A DNA stretch of 64,000 nucleotides from Candidatus Omnitrophota bacterium (GCA_022072175.1 JAJVIE010000003.1:306598-370597), one strand, 5' to 3'. Positions 40,906-50,079 are shown, numbered from the stretch's first letter. Program-made: numbers and translations. The notes: a model not told the origin generated them from the letters alone.

Positions 40906-43167
40906 ATGTCCGAGACCGCTTCGATCGCCCGCAACCTTTACGCCACCGCCGGCCCCAAAACCGAGGCTTTGCGCCGCAAGCTGGGTCGTCCGCTGACCCT
41001 GACCGAAAAGGTGCTGGCGACCCATCTGACGGACGCGGCCTCCCAAGAGATGGTCAGGGGGAAGAGCTATCTTTCACTGCGGCCGGACCGTGTGGCCATG
41101 CAGGACGCCACGGCCCAGATGGCGATCCTGCAGTTCATGATGTCGGGCCGCGACGCGGTCGCGGTGCCCTCTACCGTGCATTGTGATCATCTGATCCTGG
41201 CGCGTTATGGAGCGGACAAGGACACTTCAGGGGCCCTGGAGGCCAACCGCGAGGTCTATGACTTCCTGTCCAGCGCCTCACAGCGCTATGGCATGGGTTT
41301 CTGGAAACCGGGCGCGGGCATCATCCATCAGGTCGTCCTCGAGAATTATGCTTTCCCGGGCGGTCTGATGATCGGAACCGACTCGCACACGCCCAACGCG
41401 GGCGGGCTCGGGATGATGGCCATCGGCGTGGGCGGTTCGGATGCGGCTGACGTCATGGCGGGCCTCGCATGGGAGGTCAAGTGCCCGCGTCTGATCGGTG
41501 TGCGCCTGACCGGCAAGCTGAGCGGTTGGACCGCGCCCAAGGACGTGATCCTCAAGCTCTGCGGCCTTCTGACCACCAAGGGCGGTACCGACAAGATCCT
41601 CGAGTACTTCGGTCCGGGCACGGCCTCGATCAGCTGTACCGGCAAGGCCACGATCACCAACATGGGGGCCGAGCTCGGCGCGACGACGTCCGTTTTTCCG
41701 TACGACGAGCGGATGGCGGCCTATCTGCGGGCCACCGGCCGCGCGGACGTGGCGGAACTGGCCAAGGCGCACGCGGCTTTCCTGACGGCCGACCCCGAGG
41801 TCGAGAAGGACCCCAAGGCCTATTACGATGAGGTCGTCGAGATCGACCTTGATCGTCTGGAGCCGCACATCGTCGGCCCGCACACGCCGGACCTGGCGCG
41901 TCCGCTGTCACAAATGGCCCGCGAGGTCAAAGAGAAAGGTTATCCGGCCGAGCTCTCGGCGGCGCTGATCGGAAGCTGCACCAATTCCTCTTACGAGGAC
42001 ATCGGCCGGGCCGCGCATCTGGCCGAGCAGGCGCGCCGCAAGGGTGTGAAGAGCCGCTGTTATTTCCTGATCTCACCCGGCTCGGACCAGATCCAGAACA
42101 CCATTCGACGGGACGGTCAGCTCGGTACGCTCGAGGCCATCGGCGGCACCGTGCTCTCCAACGCCTGCGGCCCCTGCATCGGCCAATGGAAACGGGACGA
42201 CCTCAAGGAGGGTACGCCCAACTCCATCATCACGTCGTTCAACCGCAACTTCCGCGGCCGCAACGACGGCAACTCCGAGACGCTGGCGTTCATCGCGTCG
42301 CCCGAGATCGTGACGGCTTTCGCGTTGGCCGGGCGCATCGATTTCAACCCGGCGACCGATACGATCAAGACCCCGTCGGGTGAATTGCGTCTGGATCCGC
42401 CAAGTTCACCCGAACTGCCACCCGCCGGCTATGTCTCCGGTGAGGCCGGATACATCGCTCCGCTCCAGACCGCGCTGCGCTCGGCGGTCAAGGTCGCCGT
42501 TTCCCCGCAGAGCGACCGTCTGCAGTTGTTGTCGCCGTTCCCCGCCTGGGACGGCAAGGACGCTTCCGACCTGCGGGTCCTGCTCAAAGCCAAGGGCAAG
42601 TGCACCACCGACCATATCTCGCCGGCCGGACCGTGGCTCAAGTACCGCGGTCATCTGGACCGGATCTCGGACAACATGTTCCTCGGCGCCGTGAACGCCT
42701 GGACGGACAAGCCCGGCACCGCGCTCAACGGAACGCAGGGCGGAGCGGCCGGCACTCCGGCCCAAGCGGCTCGCGCGTATAAGGCCGCGGGTATCGGTTG
42801 GATCGCCGTCGGAGACGAGAACTACGGCGAGGGCTCGAGCCGCGAGCATGCGGCGATGTCACCCCGTTGGTTGGGGTGCCGCGCCGTCGTCACCAAGAGC
42901 TTCGCTCGTATCCACGAGACCAACCTCAAGAAGCAGGGGATCGTACCGCTGACGTTCAAGGACCCGGCCGATTATGACAAGGTCCGCTCCGATGACCGTG
43001 TAGCGATCCGCGGGCTGGTCGGGCTGGCTCCGGGTTCGGCGGTGAGCCTGGTGCTGACGCACGGTGACGGCACGAGCGAGGAGCTGGCGCTCAACCATTC
43101 GTACACCCGCGAGCAGGTGGAGTGGTTCAAGGCCGGCAGTGCTCTCAACCTGATGAGGGGCCGGTAG
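40906..43167 (+). CDS. acn: Aconitate hydratase
   Basis: A 753-residue aconitase interconverting citrate and isocitrate in the TCA cycle. The 4Fe-4S ligand cysteines sit in I-G-S-C-T-N-S-S and N-A-C-G-P-C-I-G. Other hallmarks: [17 protein letters not shown] and, in the swivelling C-terminal domain, G-E-G-S-S-R-E-H-A. Length and order fit the mitochondrial-type aconitase rather than the longer AcnA/IRP form. CAGGAG precedes the ATG, and a consensus -10 lies ~60 bases upstream. The stop is followed three bases later by a small membrane-protein gene. Confidence 0.95.
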   Translation: MSETASIARNLYATAGPKTEALRRKLGRPLTLTEKVLATHLTDAASQEMVRGKSYLSLRPDRVAMQDATAQMAILQFMMSGRDAVAVPSTVHCDHLILARYGADKDTSGALEANREVYDFLSSASQRYGMGFWKPGAGIIHQVVLENYAFPGGLMIGTDSHTPNAGGLGMMAIGVGGSDAADVMAGLAWEVKCPRLIGVRLTGKLSGWTAPKDVILKLCGLLTTKGGTDKILEYFGPGTASISCTGKATITNMGAELGATTSVFPYDERMAAYLRATGRADVAELAKAHAAFLTADPEVEKDPKAYYDEVVEIDLDRLEPHIVGPHTPDLARPLSQMAREVKEKGYPAELSAALIGSCTNSSYEDIGRAAHLAEQARRKGVKSRCYFLISPGSDQIQNTIRRDGQLGTLEAIGGTVLSNACGPCIGQWKRDDLKEGTPNSIITSFNRNFRGRNDGNSETLAFIASPEIVTAFALAGRIDFNPATDTIKTPSGELRLDPPSSPELPPAGYVSGEAGYIAPLQTALRSAVKVAVSPQSDRLQLLSPFPAWDGKDASDLRVLLKAKGKCTTDHISPAGPWLKYRGHLDRISDNMFLGAVNAWTDKPGTALNGTQGGAAGTPAQAARAYKAAGIGWIAVGDENYGEGSSREHAAMSPRWLGCRAVVTKSFARIHETNLKKQGIVPLTFKDPADYDKVRSDDRVAIRGLVGLAPGSAVSLVLTHGDGTSEELALNHSYTREQVEWFKAGSALNLMRGR

Positions 43168-43170
43168 GGC

Positions 43171-43461
43171 GTGGAAGGGAACGCCGAGCGTCCAACGCTG
43201 GACCTCGAGCCGGTCACCGAAGAAGCGCGCCTGGAGTACGAGACGCGCTCTTCGAGAGAGGGTGGGTTCCGTTCGGGGCGCGGTCCGGGTGTGCGCTTCA
43301 TCGGTGTGGGTTGGCCCCGCGGTCCGGCCGGCGTCGCTCTCGGAGCGGCCGTGGTGGCCGGCGTCCTGTTGTTCTTCTACATCATCCTGCCGCTTCTTGT
43401 GATCGGACTGATCGTGCGTGTCGTGCTGTCGCTGCTGGCCCGCCTGGGCCGCGCCGCCTGA
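43171..43461 (+). CDS. Small single-helix membrane protein, unknown
   Basis: A 96-residue protein starting with GTG three bases after the aconitase stop, so probably translationally coupled. Residues 1-45 are polar and rich in Glu and Arg. Residues ~52-90 hold one long or two tightly packed hydrophobic helices (G-A-A-V-V-A-G-V-L-L-F-F-Y-I-I-L-P-L-L), ending in a short basic tail. I do not recognise a family. The codon use resembles the neighbours, and no in-frame stop interrupts it, so it is likely real but unproven. Confidence 0.55.
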   Translation: MEGNAERPTLDLEPVTEEARLEYETRSSREGGFRSGRGPGVRFIGVGWPRGPAGVALGAAVVAGVLLFFYIILPLLVIGLIVRVVLSLLARLGRAA

Positions 43462-43504
43462 GCCGCAGTACCCGCCAGATCCGCTCCGCGCGCTCCAAAA
43501 TCGC

Positions 43505-43533
43505 TTGGCCCTCCGTGGAGCCCATGCTATAAC
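43505..43533 (+). promoter_or_regulatory. Promoter of the DHS-like gene
   Basis: TTGGCC (43505-43510), 17 bases, TATAAC (43528-43533). The leader then carries the shared 20-base element 43541-43560 that ends in the ribosome-binding site. Confidence 0.65.
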
Positions 43534-43540
43534 AGTCTCG

Positions 43541-43560
43541 GACGCATACTGATATAAGGA
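43541..43560 (+). repeat. Shared leader element, copy 1
   Basis: gacgcatactgatataagga differs from 46411-46430 at three of 20 positions. Its last five bases are the start of the Shine-Dalgarno (AAGGAGG) for the GTG at 43569. Confidence 0.55.
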
Positions 43561-43568
43561 GGTCGAGC

Positions 43569-44534
43569 GTGGCGATCAAGGAATTCATCAAACATCATTA
43601 CCGTCATTTCAACGCCGCCGTCGTCGTCGACGCCGCCGAAGCTTATAACCAGCATCTGGCCAAGGGCGGCAAGATGTTCCTGACGCTCGCGGGGGCCATG
43701 AGCACCGCCGAGCTCGGCCTGTCGCTGGCGGAGATGATCCGCAAGGACAAGGTGCACGGCATCTGCTGTACGGGCGCCAACCTCGAAGAGGACATCTTCA
43801 ACCTCGTCGCGCACGATCACTACAAGCGCGTCCCTAACTACCGCAACCTCACCGACAAAGAGGAGCTCGAACTCCGCGACCATGGCTGGAACCGCGTGAC
43901 GGATACCTGCATCCCCGAGGAAGAGGCGATGCGGCGCATCGAACGCCAGGTGCTCAAGTACTGGCAAAAGGCCGATAAAGAAGGAAAGCGCTACTTTCCG
44001 TACGAGTACATGTACCAGCTCCTGCGCGGCGGGGACATCAAGCAGTATTACCAGATCGATCCCAAGGACTCCTGGGTGATGGCCGCCTGTGAGAAGAACA
44101 TCCCCATCTGGACCCCGGGCTGGGAGGATTCCACGCTCGGCAACATCTTCGTCGCCAACGTCATCCGCAAGGATGTGTCCAGCTACTCGGTCGTCAAGCA
44201 CGGCGTCGAACAGATGGCCTCTCTGATCGACTGGTACAAGGAGAATACCAAGAAGGAGTCTGTCGGATTCTTCCAGATCGCCGGCGGCATCGCCGGGGAT
44301 TTCCCGATCTGCGTGGTGCCCTTGATCATCCAGGACCTGCGTGAGCAGTGCAAGCTCTGGGGGTATTTCTGCCAGATCTCGGACAGCACGACGTCGTACG
44401 GGTCCTACAGCGGCGCGGTGCCCAACGAGAAGATCACCTGGGGCAAGCTCGACGTGAACACGCCTCGCTTCGTCATCGAGTCGGACGCTTCCATCGTGGC
44501 GCCGCTCATCTTCGCGTACGTGCTTGGACAGTAA
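43569..44534 (+). CDS. Deoxyhypusine synthase-like protein
   Basis: A 321-residue member of the deoxyhypusine synthase/homospermidine synthase-like family. In eukaryotes and archaea it transfers the aminobutyl group of spermidine to a lysine of eIF5A/aIF5A with NAD. Bacteria lack that substrate, and bacterial members are thought to make homospermidine or related polyamines. Evidence: L-A-G-A-M-S-T-A-E-L-G, C-C-T-G-A-N-L-E-E-D, P-G-W-E-D-S and, near the end, I-T-W-G-K-L with Lys293 where the family keeps its catalytic lysine. The GTG start has a strong AAGGAGG. The stop overlaps the next gene by 11 bases. Confidence 0.88.
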   Translation: MAIKEFIKHHYRHFNAAVVVDAAEAYNQHLAKGGKMFLTLAGAMSTAELGLSLAEMIRKDKVHGICCTGANLEEDIFNLVAHDHYKRVPNYRNLTDKEELELRDHGWNRVTDTCIPEEEAMRRIERQVLKYWQKADKEGKRYFPYEYMYQLLRGGDIKQYYQIDPKDSWVMAACEKNIPIWTPGWEDSTLGNIFVANVIRKDVSSYSVVKHGVEQMASLIDWYKENTKKESVGFFQIAGGIAGDFPICVVPLIIQDLREQCKLWGYFCQISDSTTSYGSYSGAVPNEKITWGKLDVNTPRFVIESDASIVAPLIFAYVLGQ

Positions 44535-45306
44535 CACGCAGGACCGGACCGCGCGCAGCGGCTCGGCTCGGGACCCGAAGAGTCCCGGCTACTACATCAG
44601 CACCGACTATCGCGTCATCCATGATGACGCCGATATCCTGGTCGTCGACAAGCCCGCTCCGCTGGCGGTCTACGCGGTGGGCGCTTACAAGGACGTCAAC
44701 CTCCACGCCCTCCTCAGATCCGACGAGCGCTGGGCCGCTTCGGACCTGCGTTTCGCGCACCGGCTCGATGCTGAGACCAGCGGCGTCATCGTCATCGCCA
44801 AGTCCCCGGAGGCCGCCAGGGCGCTCGGTTTGCAGTTCTTGGGAGGCAAGGTGCGCAAGATCTATCGCGCGTTGACGTTCGGGACCCCCGAGCCCGGAGA
44901 GGGGCGCATCGAGCTTCCGTTGGGCACCGATGATTCCTCGGGCTTCCAGACCGTGCGGATCCTGGACCATCAGAAGGGCGAGACCGCCGTCACGCTCTAC
45001 CGCGTGCTCGAGCGCCGTGGTGACTACGCCTGGGTCCGCCTGGAACCGCTGACCGGCCGGACGCATCAGCTCAGGGCCCATCTGGCCCTCATCGGACATC
45101 CGATCGTGGGGGACAAGATCTACGTGGACGTCGAGCTCTTCCGCCGCTACGTCATCGGCGGCCTCGATGAGGAGATCCTCCGGCGGCTCAAACTGCCGCG
45201 ACTGGCGTTGCACGCCGAGCGCATCGAGTTCACGCACCCGCGCACCCACGATCCGGTCGGTTACCAGAGCGATGTGCCCGACTTCCTCGGGGGGATCGCC
45301 GCGTGA
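44524..45306 (+). CDS. RluA-family pseudouridine synthase
   Basis: A 260-residue enzyme that isomerises uridine to pseudouridine in rRNA or tRNA. The catalytic Asp is in H-R-L-D-A-E-T-S-G; also seen are L-V-V-D-K-P near the start, K-I-Y-R-A-L, and L-T-G-R-T-H-Q-L-R-A-H-L with I-V-G-D. No S4 domain precedes the catalytic part, so the exact RNA target cannot be named. The start is a TTG inside the end of the DHS-like gene with no good ribosome-binding site, so it probably depends on coupling. The true start could be slightly downstream. Confidence 0.88.
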   Translation: MDSNTQDRTARSGSARDPKSPGYYISTDYRVIHDDADILVVDKPAPLAVYAVGAYKDVNLHALLRSDERWAASDLRFAHRLDAETSGVIVIAKSPEAARALGLQFLGGKVRKIYRALTFGTPEPGEGRIELPLGTDDSSGFQTVRILDHQKGETAVTLYRVLERRGDYAWVRLEPLTGRTHQLRAHLALIGHPIVGDKIYVDVELFRRYVIGGLDEEILRRLKLPRLALHAERIEFTHPRTHDPVGYQSDVPDFLGGIAA

Positions 45307-46349
45307 AGAGCCGCACCAAGAAGGACCTGACGCGTTTCAGGGAGGACCTCCGCGAGCTTCTTGAGGGAGGTTTCGACGAGCACACCGAGGACGCCGTCTT
45401 CTCCGAGATGCTGTACAACGTCGCCCAGCTGCGTGACGAGAAGCTGGATATGGCCGAGATCCGGCTGATCAACACCGCTTTCAAGGAACTGCGTTACGCG
45501 CTCAAGGTCTTCAAGCCCTTCAGGGACATCCCCAAGGCCGCGGTCTTCGGCTCGGCACGGACGCCCCGCAGTCATCCGGATTTCCGTTTCGCCGAGGAGT
45601 TCGGCCGCAAGCTGTCCCGGCGCGGTTGGATGATCATCACCGGCGGAGCCAGCGGTATCATGGAGGCCGCGATGGTGGGCGCCGGAGCGCAGAAGAGCTT
45701 CGGTCTCAACATCATGCTGCCGTTCGAGCAGAGCGCCAATCCGATCATCCGCGGCAACGAGAAGCTCATCTTCTTCAAGTACTTCTTCACGCGCAAGCTC
45801 ATGTTCCTCAAGGAATCGCAGGCGACGGTGCTCTTCCCGGGCGGCTTTGGGACCTTCGATGAAGGGTTCGAATCCTTCACTCTCGTGCAGACCGGCAAGG
45901 CCCGTCCGCGCCCGCTGGTCCTCATGGACCCTCCCGGCAGCCGGTTCTGGTCGACGTTCATGGATTTCGTAAGGACGGAGATCGAAGGGGGGAAGTTCAT
46001 TTCGCCCAGGGACCTGCATCTGCTCAAGCACTGCCAGAGCGCCGGTGAGGCGGTCGATCATATCCTCGGGTTCTATGACAACTACGTCTCCTCGCGGTTC
46101 CTCAAGGACCACTTCCTTATCCGCTTGCGCCGTCCGATCAAGGACAAGGACCTCGAAAAACTCGCCCGCAAGCACGCCTCGATGATCGCCGACGGGGGAG
46201 GGATGAGGCGTTTCACGGACCTCGCGATGGACGATGATCCGGACCCGGCCCTGGAGAGGATCTGGTTCAAGTTCGACCGGACCAGCTACAGCCAACTACG
46301 GCTTTTGATCGACGATCTCAACGAGCTGGGGCGTCCCGCCCGTACTTGA
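45303..46349 (+). CDS. LOG-family (TIGR00730-like) Rossmann protein
   Basis: A 348-residue protein whose middle holds the LOG signatures G-G-A-S-G-I-M-E-A and P-G-G-F-G-T-F-D-E. Proteins with these motifs cleave ribose 5-phosphate from nucleotide monophosphates (cytokinin-type LOG or PpnN-like nucleosidases). An extra ~75 N-terminal and ~90 C-terminal residues surround the ~180-residue core, which makes it closer in size to PpnN-type proteins than to plant LOG. It starts with GTG, overlapping the previous stop by four bases, and its TGA overlaps the -35 of the next promoter. Confidence 0.85.
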   Translation: MKSRTKKDLTRFREDLRELLEGGFDEHTEDAVFSEMLYNVAQLRDEKLDMAEIRLINTAFKELRYALKVFKPFRDIPKAAVFGSARTPRSHPDFRFAEEFGRKLSRRGWMIITGGASGIMEAAMVGAGAQKSFGLNIMLPFEQSANPIIRGNEKLIFFKYFFTRKLMFLKESQATVLFPGGFGTFDEGFESFTLVQTGKARPRPLVLMDPPGSRFWSTFMDFVRTEIEGGKFISPRDLHLLKHCQSAGEAVDHILGFYDNYVSSRFLKDHFLIRLRRPIKDKDLEKLARKHASMIADGGGMRRFTDLAMDDDPDPALERIWFKFDRTSYSQLRLLIDDLNELGRPART

Positions 46350-46374
46350 CGCTCCGCGGGTGGTCCTGTATCCT
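46346..46374 (+). promoter_or_regulatory. Promoter of ompA-lysM gene flanked by an inverted repeat
   Basis: TTGACG (46346-46351), 17 bases, TATCCT (46369-46374). GGGTGGTCCT (46358-46367) and AGGACCACCC (46384-46393) are perfect 10-base arms on either side of the -10 and start site. They could be a repressor operator or, in RNA started further upstream, a hairpin ending the previous transcript. Confidence 0.6.
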
Positions 46375-46410
46375 AGGGGCTCAAGGACCACCCGGAACCA
46401 TTCCGTCAAA

Positions 46411-46430
46411 GACGCTCACTAATATAAGGA
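46411..46430 (+). repeat. Shared leader element, copy 2
   Basis: gacgctcactaatataagga, 17 of 20 identical to 43541-43560, at a similar place before a GTG start (46442). Confidence 0.55.
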
Positions 46431-46441
46431 AATCAGACTCC

Positions 46442-47545
46442 GTGAAGAGACTCACGTCCGTTGTGGCAATGCTCGTGGTGTGCGGCACTTGGATCCAGCC
46501 CGCCCTGGCTGATGACGGCTCCTATGCGGCGCCGAGCTCCGGTGTTACGGCGAGTTCCTCTAAGACCTCTGGGGCTACGTCGGAACCCATTGCAGTGTCT
46601 AGAGTTAGCGACGTCGCCGATGCCAATACGGCAGCCTCCAAGGGCACCTCATCCCTGGGTCAATTCCCCAAAGCCGAAAGCGCCCCTCTGCCGCAGGCCC
46701 CCCAGGGTATGGATTTCCCCAAGGTCATGACCAAGTCTGACGAACAGCTGGCGCGCAAGTTCGCCTGGTGGCCTTCGGACGCCAAGCCGGCCCCGGTCAA
46801 GGACGAGGAGCGCAGCGGCTACTGGTGGTGGCCTGAGGTGCCGGGCGAGACCCGCCCTTGGGGTAACCAGGGCTACATCTATGTCCGCAAGGTCATCTTC
46901 GACTACAAGGCCTCTGAGGGGGAGATGAAACCCTCCCTCGTGATCAAGCGCGTGCTCAAGAACGTCAAGGTCTTCTTCGACTACGACAAGTCGGACCTGC
47001 GTGACGATGCTATCGACGCGCTCGACAAGGCGCTCTATACGCTCGAGAAGAACCCCAAGACGAACATCCTGATCACCGGCAATGCCGACGCCCGCGGATC
47101 CAGTGACTATAACATCAAGCTCGGCGAGCGTCGGGCGCAGGCCGTGTCGGACTACGTGACCTCCAAGGGCCTGCCCGGTGACCGTATCAAGATCCTCAGC
47201 CGCGGCAAGCTCGACGCCATGGCCGCCACCAACGACCTGGTCGGCATGCAGAAGGACCGCAACGCGCAGTTCATGATCGCGGAGGTCGAGGAGGTCATGA
47301 TCCCCGCGTCCAAGGCCGAGCTCTTCGCCGATAAGATCATCGAGGAGAAGAAGGAGATCACCGGCGAGGTCCGCGTCAGTTTCAAGGACTACACGATCCA
47401 GTCGGGCGATTCGCTGTGGAAGATCGCCGAACGCGAATACGGTAACGGCATGCAATGGAAGCGTCTGTACGAGTTCAACAAGGACGTGATCTCCAACCCC
47501 GATCGTCCGCGGAAAGGCACCAAGATCCGCATTCCGATCGAATAG
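46442..47545 (+). CDS. OmpA-family outer-envelope protein with C-terminal LysM
   Basis: A 367-residue exported protein. The signal peptide (K-R-L-T-S-V-V-A-M-L-V-V) ends at A-L-A before D-D. A Ser/Thr/Ala-rich low-complexity stretch (~25-100) is followed by an OmpA/Pal peptidoglycan-binding domain (V-F-F-D-Y-D-K-S-D-L-R, then G-N-A-D-A-R-G-S-S-D-Y-N and L-G-E-R-R-A-Q-A-V). The LysM domain closes the protein (Y-T-I-Q-S-G-D-S-L-W-K-I-A). Two peptidoglycan binders on one chain suggest a cell-wall tether. I start at GTG 46442, where the signal peptide begins, because AAGGAAA and the shared leader element precede it; the frame is open from 46346. Confidence 0.88.
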   Translation: MKRLTSVVAMLVVCGTWIQPALADDGSYAAPSSGVTASSSKTSGATSEPIAVSRVSDVADANTAASKGTSSLGQFPKAESAPLPQAPQGMDFPKVMTKSDEQLARKFAWWPSDAKPAPVKDEERSGYWWWPEVPGETRPWGNQGYIYVRKVIFDYKASEGEMKPSLVIKRVLKNVKVFFDYDKSDLRDDAIDALDKALYTLEKNPKTNILITGNADARGSSDYNIKLGERRAQAVSDYVTSKGLPGDRIKILSRGKLDAMAATNDLVGMQKDRNAQFMIAEVEEVMIPASKAELFADKIIEEKKEITGEVRVSFKDYTIQSGDSLWKIAEREYGNGMQWKRLYEFNKDVISNPDRPRKGTKIRIPIE

Positions 47546-47575
47546 CGCTTCCGGATAGAGAGGAGACGATCCAGC

Positions 47576-48274
47576 ATGAGACCTATCAACACGACCCCCG
47601 ACGCACTGGCCGTATCCGAGTCCAGCTTCATCTCCAAGGTCTTCCTCTGGATGGCCGCGGGTTTGGGTGTTTCGGGCGCGGCGGCGCTCTGGACGATCGG
47701 TTCGCCCGCGGTGCGTCAGCTGGTGTTCGGCACCCGCTGGGCGCTCCTGGTGCTCATCGTCGCCCAGCTCGGACTGGTCTTCTGGCTGTCGGCCCGCGCG
47801 ATGCAGATGGGCGCGGGAGCCGCGCGGCTCATCTTCCTGGCGTACTCTTTCCTCAACGGCGTGACGCTCTCGTCGATCTTTCTCGTGTACACGCTCGGTT
47901 CTCTGGGTACGACCTTCGCGGTGGCGTCGGGAACGTTCCTGTTCTTCGCTCTTTACGGACTGACGACCAAGAAGGACCTGACTTCGCTGGGCAACCTCGC
48001 GGTCATGGGTCTCATCGGTGTCGTGATCGCCAGCGTCGTGAACATCTTCCTCAAGAGCCCCGCGCTCATGTGGATCAGCACGTTCGTGGGTATCGCGGTG
48101 TTCATGGGCCTCATCGCCTGGGACACCCAGAAGCTCAAGGCCATCCATGCGGCTGGCCACGAGAGCGAGGATTTCAAACGCAAGGCCGTGATCCTCGGCG
48201 CGCTGGCGTTGTACCTGGACTTCATCAACCTCTTCATCCTGCTCCTCAGGATCTTCGGTCGACAGCGCGACTGA
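47576..48274 (+). CDS. BAX inhibitor-1/YccA family membrane protein
   Basis: A 232-residue inner-membrane protein with about seven hydrophobic helices after a polar ~20-residue N-terminus. It matches the BI-1/YbhL family: F-L-W-M-A-A-G-L near the first helix, Y-S-F-L-N-G-V-T-L-S-S-I in the middle, Y-G-L-T-T-K-K-D-L-T-S-L-G and A-W-D-T-Q-K-L-K near the end. Members form pH-sensitive calcium leak channels or modulate membrane proteases. GAGGAG precedes the ATG. A good terminator follows. Confidence 0.9.
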   Translation: MRPINTTPDALAVSESSFISKVFLWMAAGLGVSGAAALWTIGSPAVRQLVFGTRWALLVLIVAQLGLVFWLSARAMQMGAGAARLIFLAYSFLNGVTLSSIFLVYTLGSLGTTFAVASGTFLFFALYGLTTKKDLTSLGNLAVMGLIGVVIASVVNIFLKSPALMWISTFVGIAVFMGLIAWDTQKLKAIHAAGHESEDFKRKAVILGALALYLDFINLFILLLRIFGRQRD

Positions 48275-48298
48275 TCCGGCGAGCGAGATAGCCCTCTC

Positions 48299-48328
48299 AA
48301 GGGAGCCTTCTCCGGAAGGCTCCCTTTT
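48299..48328 (+). terminator. Rho-independent terminator after the BI-1-like gene
   Basis: Twelve perfect pairs, AAGGGAGCCTTC (48299-48310) with GAAGGCTCCCTT (48315-48326), loop TCCG, then TTTT. Confidence 0.9.
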
Positions 48329-48348
48329 GACACCCTAGGCCTCCCCAG

Positions 48349-50079
48349 ATGTCCTTGATGCTCAAAAAGGTCGAACGTCCCCGTGAGCTGCGCTGGTATC
48401 AAGCCAGCTCCATGCTTTACGGTGACTGGGGTACGTCCAAAGCCTACGTGCTCGGTCTGGCGTTCGCCATCGCCGGGCACGCCTCGCTGTACTTCTTGGC
48501 CGCCATAAGCGTCCTGATCCTGCTCATCGGGTATTGCTACAGCGTGGTGTGCAAGGCCTATCCGGACGGGGGAGGCGTGTACTCGGCGCTCAAGGGAAGG
48601 TCTCCGGACATGGCCGTCCTGGGGGCTCTCTTGCTGGTCGCCGACTATGTCATCACCGCTTCATTGAGCGCCGTCGCGGCGTTCCATTATCTCGGTTTTG
48701 AGAACGCGGCCCTGTGGGCGATGGGCGCGCTCGTTCTGATCGGCCTGCTCAACATCATGGGTCCCACCAAGAGCGGTGACGCGGCGGCGATCATCGCCAT
48801 CCCCGTCGTCGGACTGCTCGTTTTCCTATGCATCGCGGTCGTCCCCCATCTGTCGCAGGTGCGGATCGAACCGCCGCAGGGCGGGTTCTTGGATAACTGG
48901 ACCAAGTTCGTCGGGATCGTGTTGGCGCTCTCGGGCGTGGAAGCCATCGCCAACGTCACGGGTATCATGGTGGAACCCGTCAAGAAGACCGCCAAAAAAG
49001 CCATCGTGCCCGTGATGCTCGAGGTCACCGTGGTCTCGCTGATCCTTGGTGCCGCGATGAACGCGATCCCCGGCCTTGAGGGCCGGACCGAGGACATGAT
49101 CCGCGCGATCGGCGAACACTACGTCGGCGACGGGTTCGGCAAAGCGATCGGTATCGTGATGAGCCTCCTGCTCCTGTCCGCGTGCAATACCGCCATCATG
49201 GGTCTGATCAGCATCTTTTTCCTCATGGCCAAGGACAAGGAGCTTCCCCAGGTCTTCGGCCGGCTCAATCGCTACGGCATGCCGTGGTTCAGTCTCGCCG
49301 TAGGCGTCCTGGTGCCGGTCCTTGTGTTGTGTTTTGAGCATGAGGTCGAGCATCTGGCGGCGCTGTACGCGATCGGGGTCGTCGGCGCGATCACGATCAA
49401 TCTCGGCGCTTGCTGTCTCAACAAGGCCATCTCGATCAACGCTCGAGAGCGCTGGGTGCTGGGCATCGCCTCGATCATCATGCTGTTGGTCGAGATCACG
49501 ATCATCTTCGAGAAACACAACGCGGTCATCTTCGCGGTGACCGTATTGACCGTCGGCATGAGCGCCAGAGCCGCAGCCAAATGGATGGAAGGCCGCGCCA
49601 AGCCGGAACCCGAGGTCCTGGGCATCAATGTCGTTACGCTCGAGGAGGCGCGCGATCTTATGCCGCTGTACAAGGGTTCGACGCTCGTGGCTTTCAAGAT
49701 CCCCAGCGACGGTCTGATCGAGGAGGCCGCCGTGCACGCCCGCGGCAAGTCCGAGAAGGTCGTCTACGCGCTCTTCGTCGAGGAGAAGCCGCCGGGCTGG
49801 GCCTATCCTAATGAAGTCGAGCCCTCGTCCCAGGCGGTCGGTATCCTCAAGAACGTCGTCCAGGAGTTCGAGAAGCGCGGGATCACGGCCGTGCCGCTCT
49901 GGAACCTCGGCGAGGATATCGGCGGCATGATCGTGCGCACCGCCAAGGAGCTCAATCTCGATACCGTGATGATCGGGGCCACGCGGCGCGGTACGCTGGA
50001 GCGCATGCTGCGCGGTGAAGTGCTGAAGAGCATCACCACCAAGCTCCCCAGGGAAAAACATCTCGTCATCTGCAACTAA
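48349..50079 (+). CDS. APC-family amino-acid permease with C-terminal UspA-like domain
   Basis: A 576-residue transporter. Residues ~1-420 hold about 12 hydrophobic helices, with the APC-type first helix S-S-M-L-Y-G-D-W-G-T-S-K and K-A-Y-P-D-G-G-G-V-Y-S soon after. The last ~140 residues form a soluble universal-stress-protein-like domain: strand S-T-L-V-A-F-K-I-P, then L-N-L-D-T-V-M-I-G-A-T-R-R-G-T-L-E-R-M-L-R-G-E-V, the nucleotide-loop pattern. Such a cytoplasmic domain may gate transport by binding ATP or cyclic di-AMP (family knowledge). No ribosome-binding site is visible; ATG 48358 is an alternative start. Confidence 0.85.
   Translation: MSLMLKKVERPRELRWYQASSMLYGDWGTSKAYVLGLAFAIAGHASLYFLAAISVLILLIGYCYSVVCKAYPDGGGVYSALKGRSPDMAVLGALLLVADYVITASLSAVAAFHYLGFENAALWAMGALVLIGLLNIMGPTKSGDAAAIIAIPVVGLLVFLCIAVVPHLSQVRIEPPQGGFLDNWTKFVGIVLALSGVEAIANVTGIMVEPVKKTAKKAIVPVMLEVTVVSLILGAAMNAIPGLEGRTEDMIRAIGEHYVGDGFGKAIGIVMSLLLLSACNTAIMGLISIFFLMAKDKELPQVFGRLNRYGMPWFSLAVGVLVPVLVLCFEHEVEHLAALYAIGVVGAITINLGACCLNKAISINARERWVLGIASIIMLLVEITIIFEKHNAVIFAVTVLTVGMSARAAAKWMEGRAKPEPEVLGINVVTLEEARDLMPLYKGSTLVAFKIPSDGLIEEAAVHARGKSEKVVYALFVEEKPPGWAYPNEVEPSSQAVGILKNVVQEFEKRGITAVPLWNLGEDIGGMIVRTAKELNLDTVMIGATRRGTLERMLRGEVLKSITTKLPREKHLVICN

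Noticed and set aside
48327-48332. TTGACA before the APC permease gene
   Set aside because: It lies in the T run of the previous terminator, and the base position for a -10 falls inside the coding start with no match. Another promoter must serve this gene.
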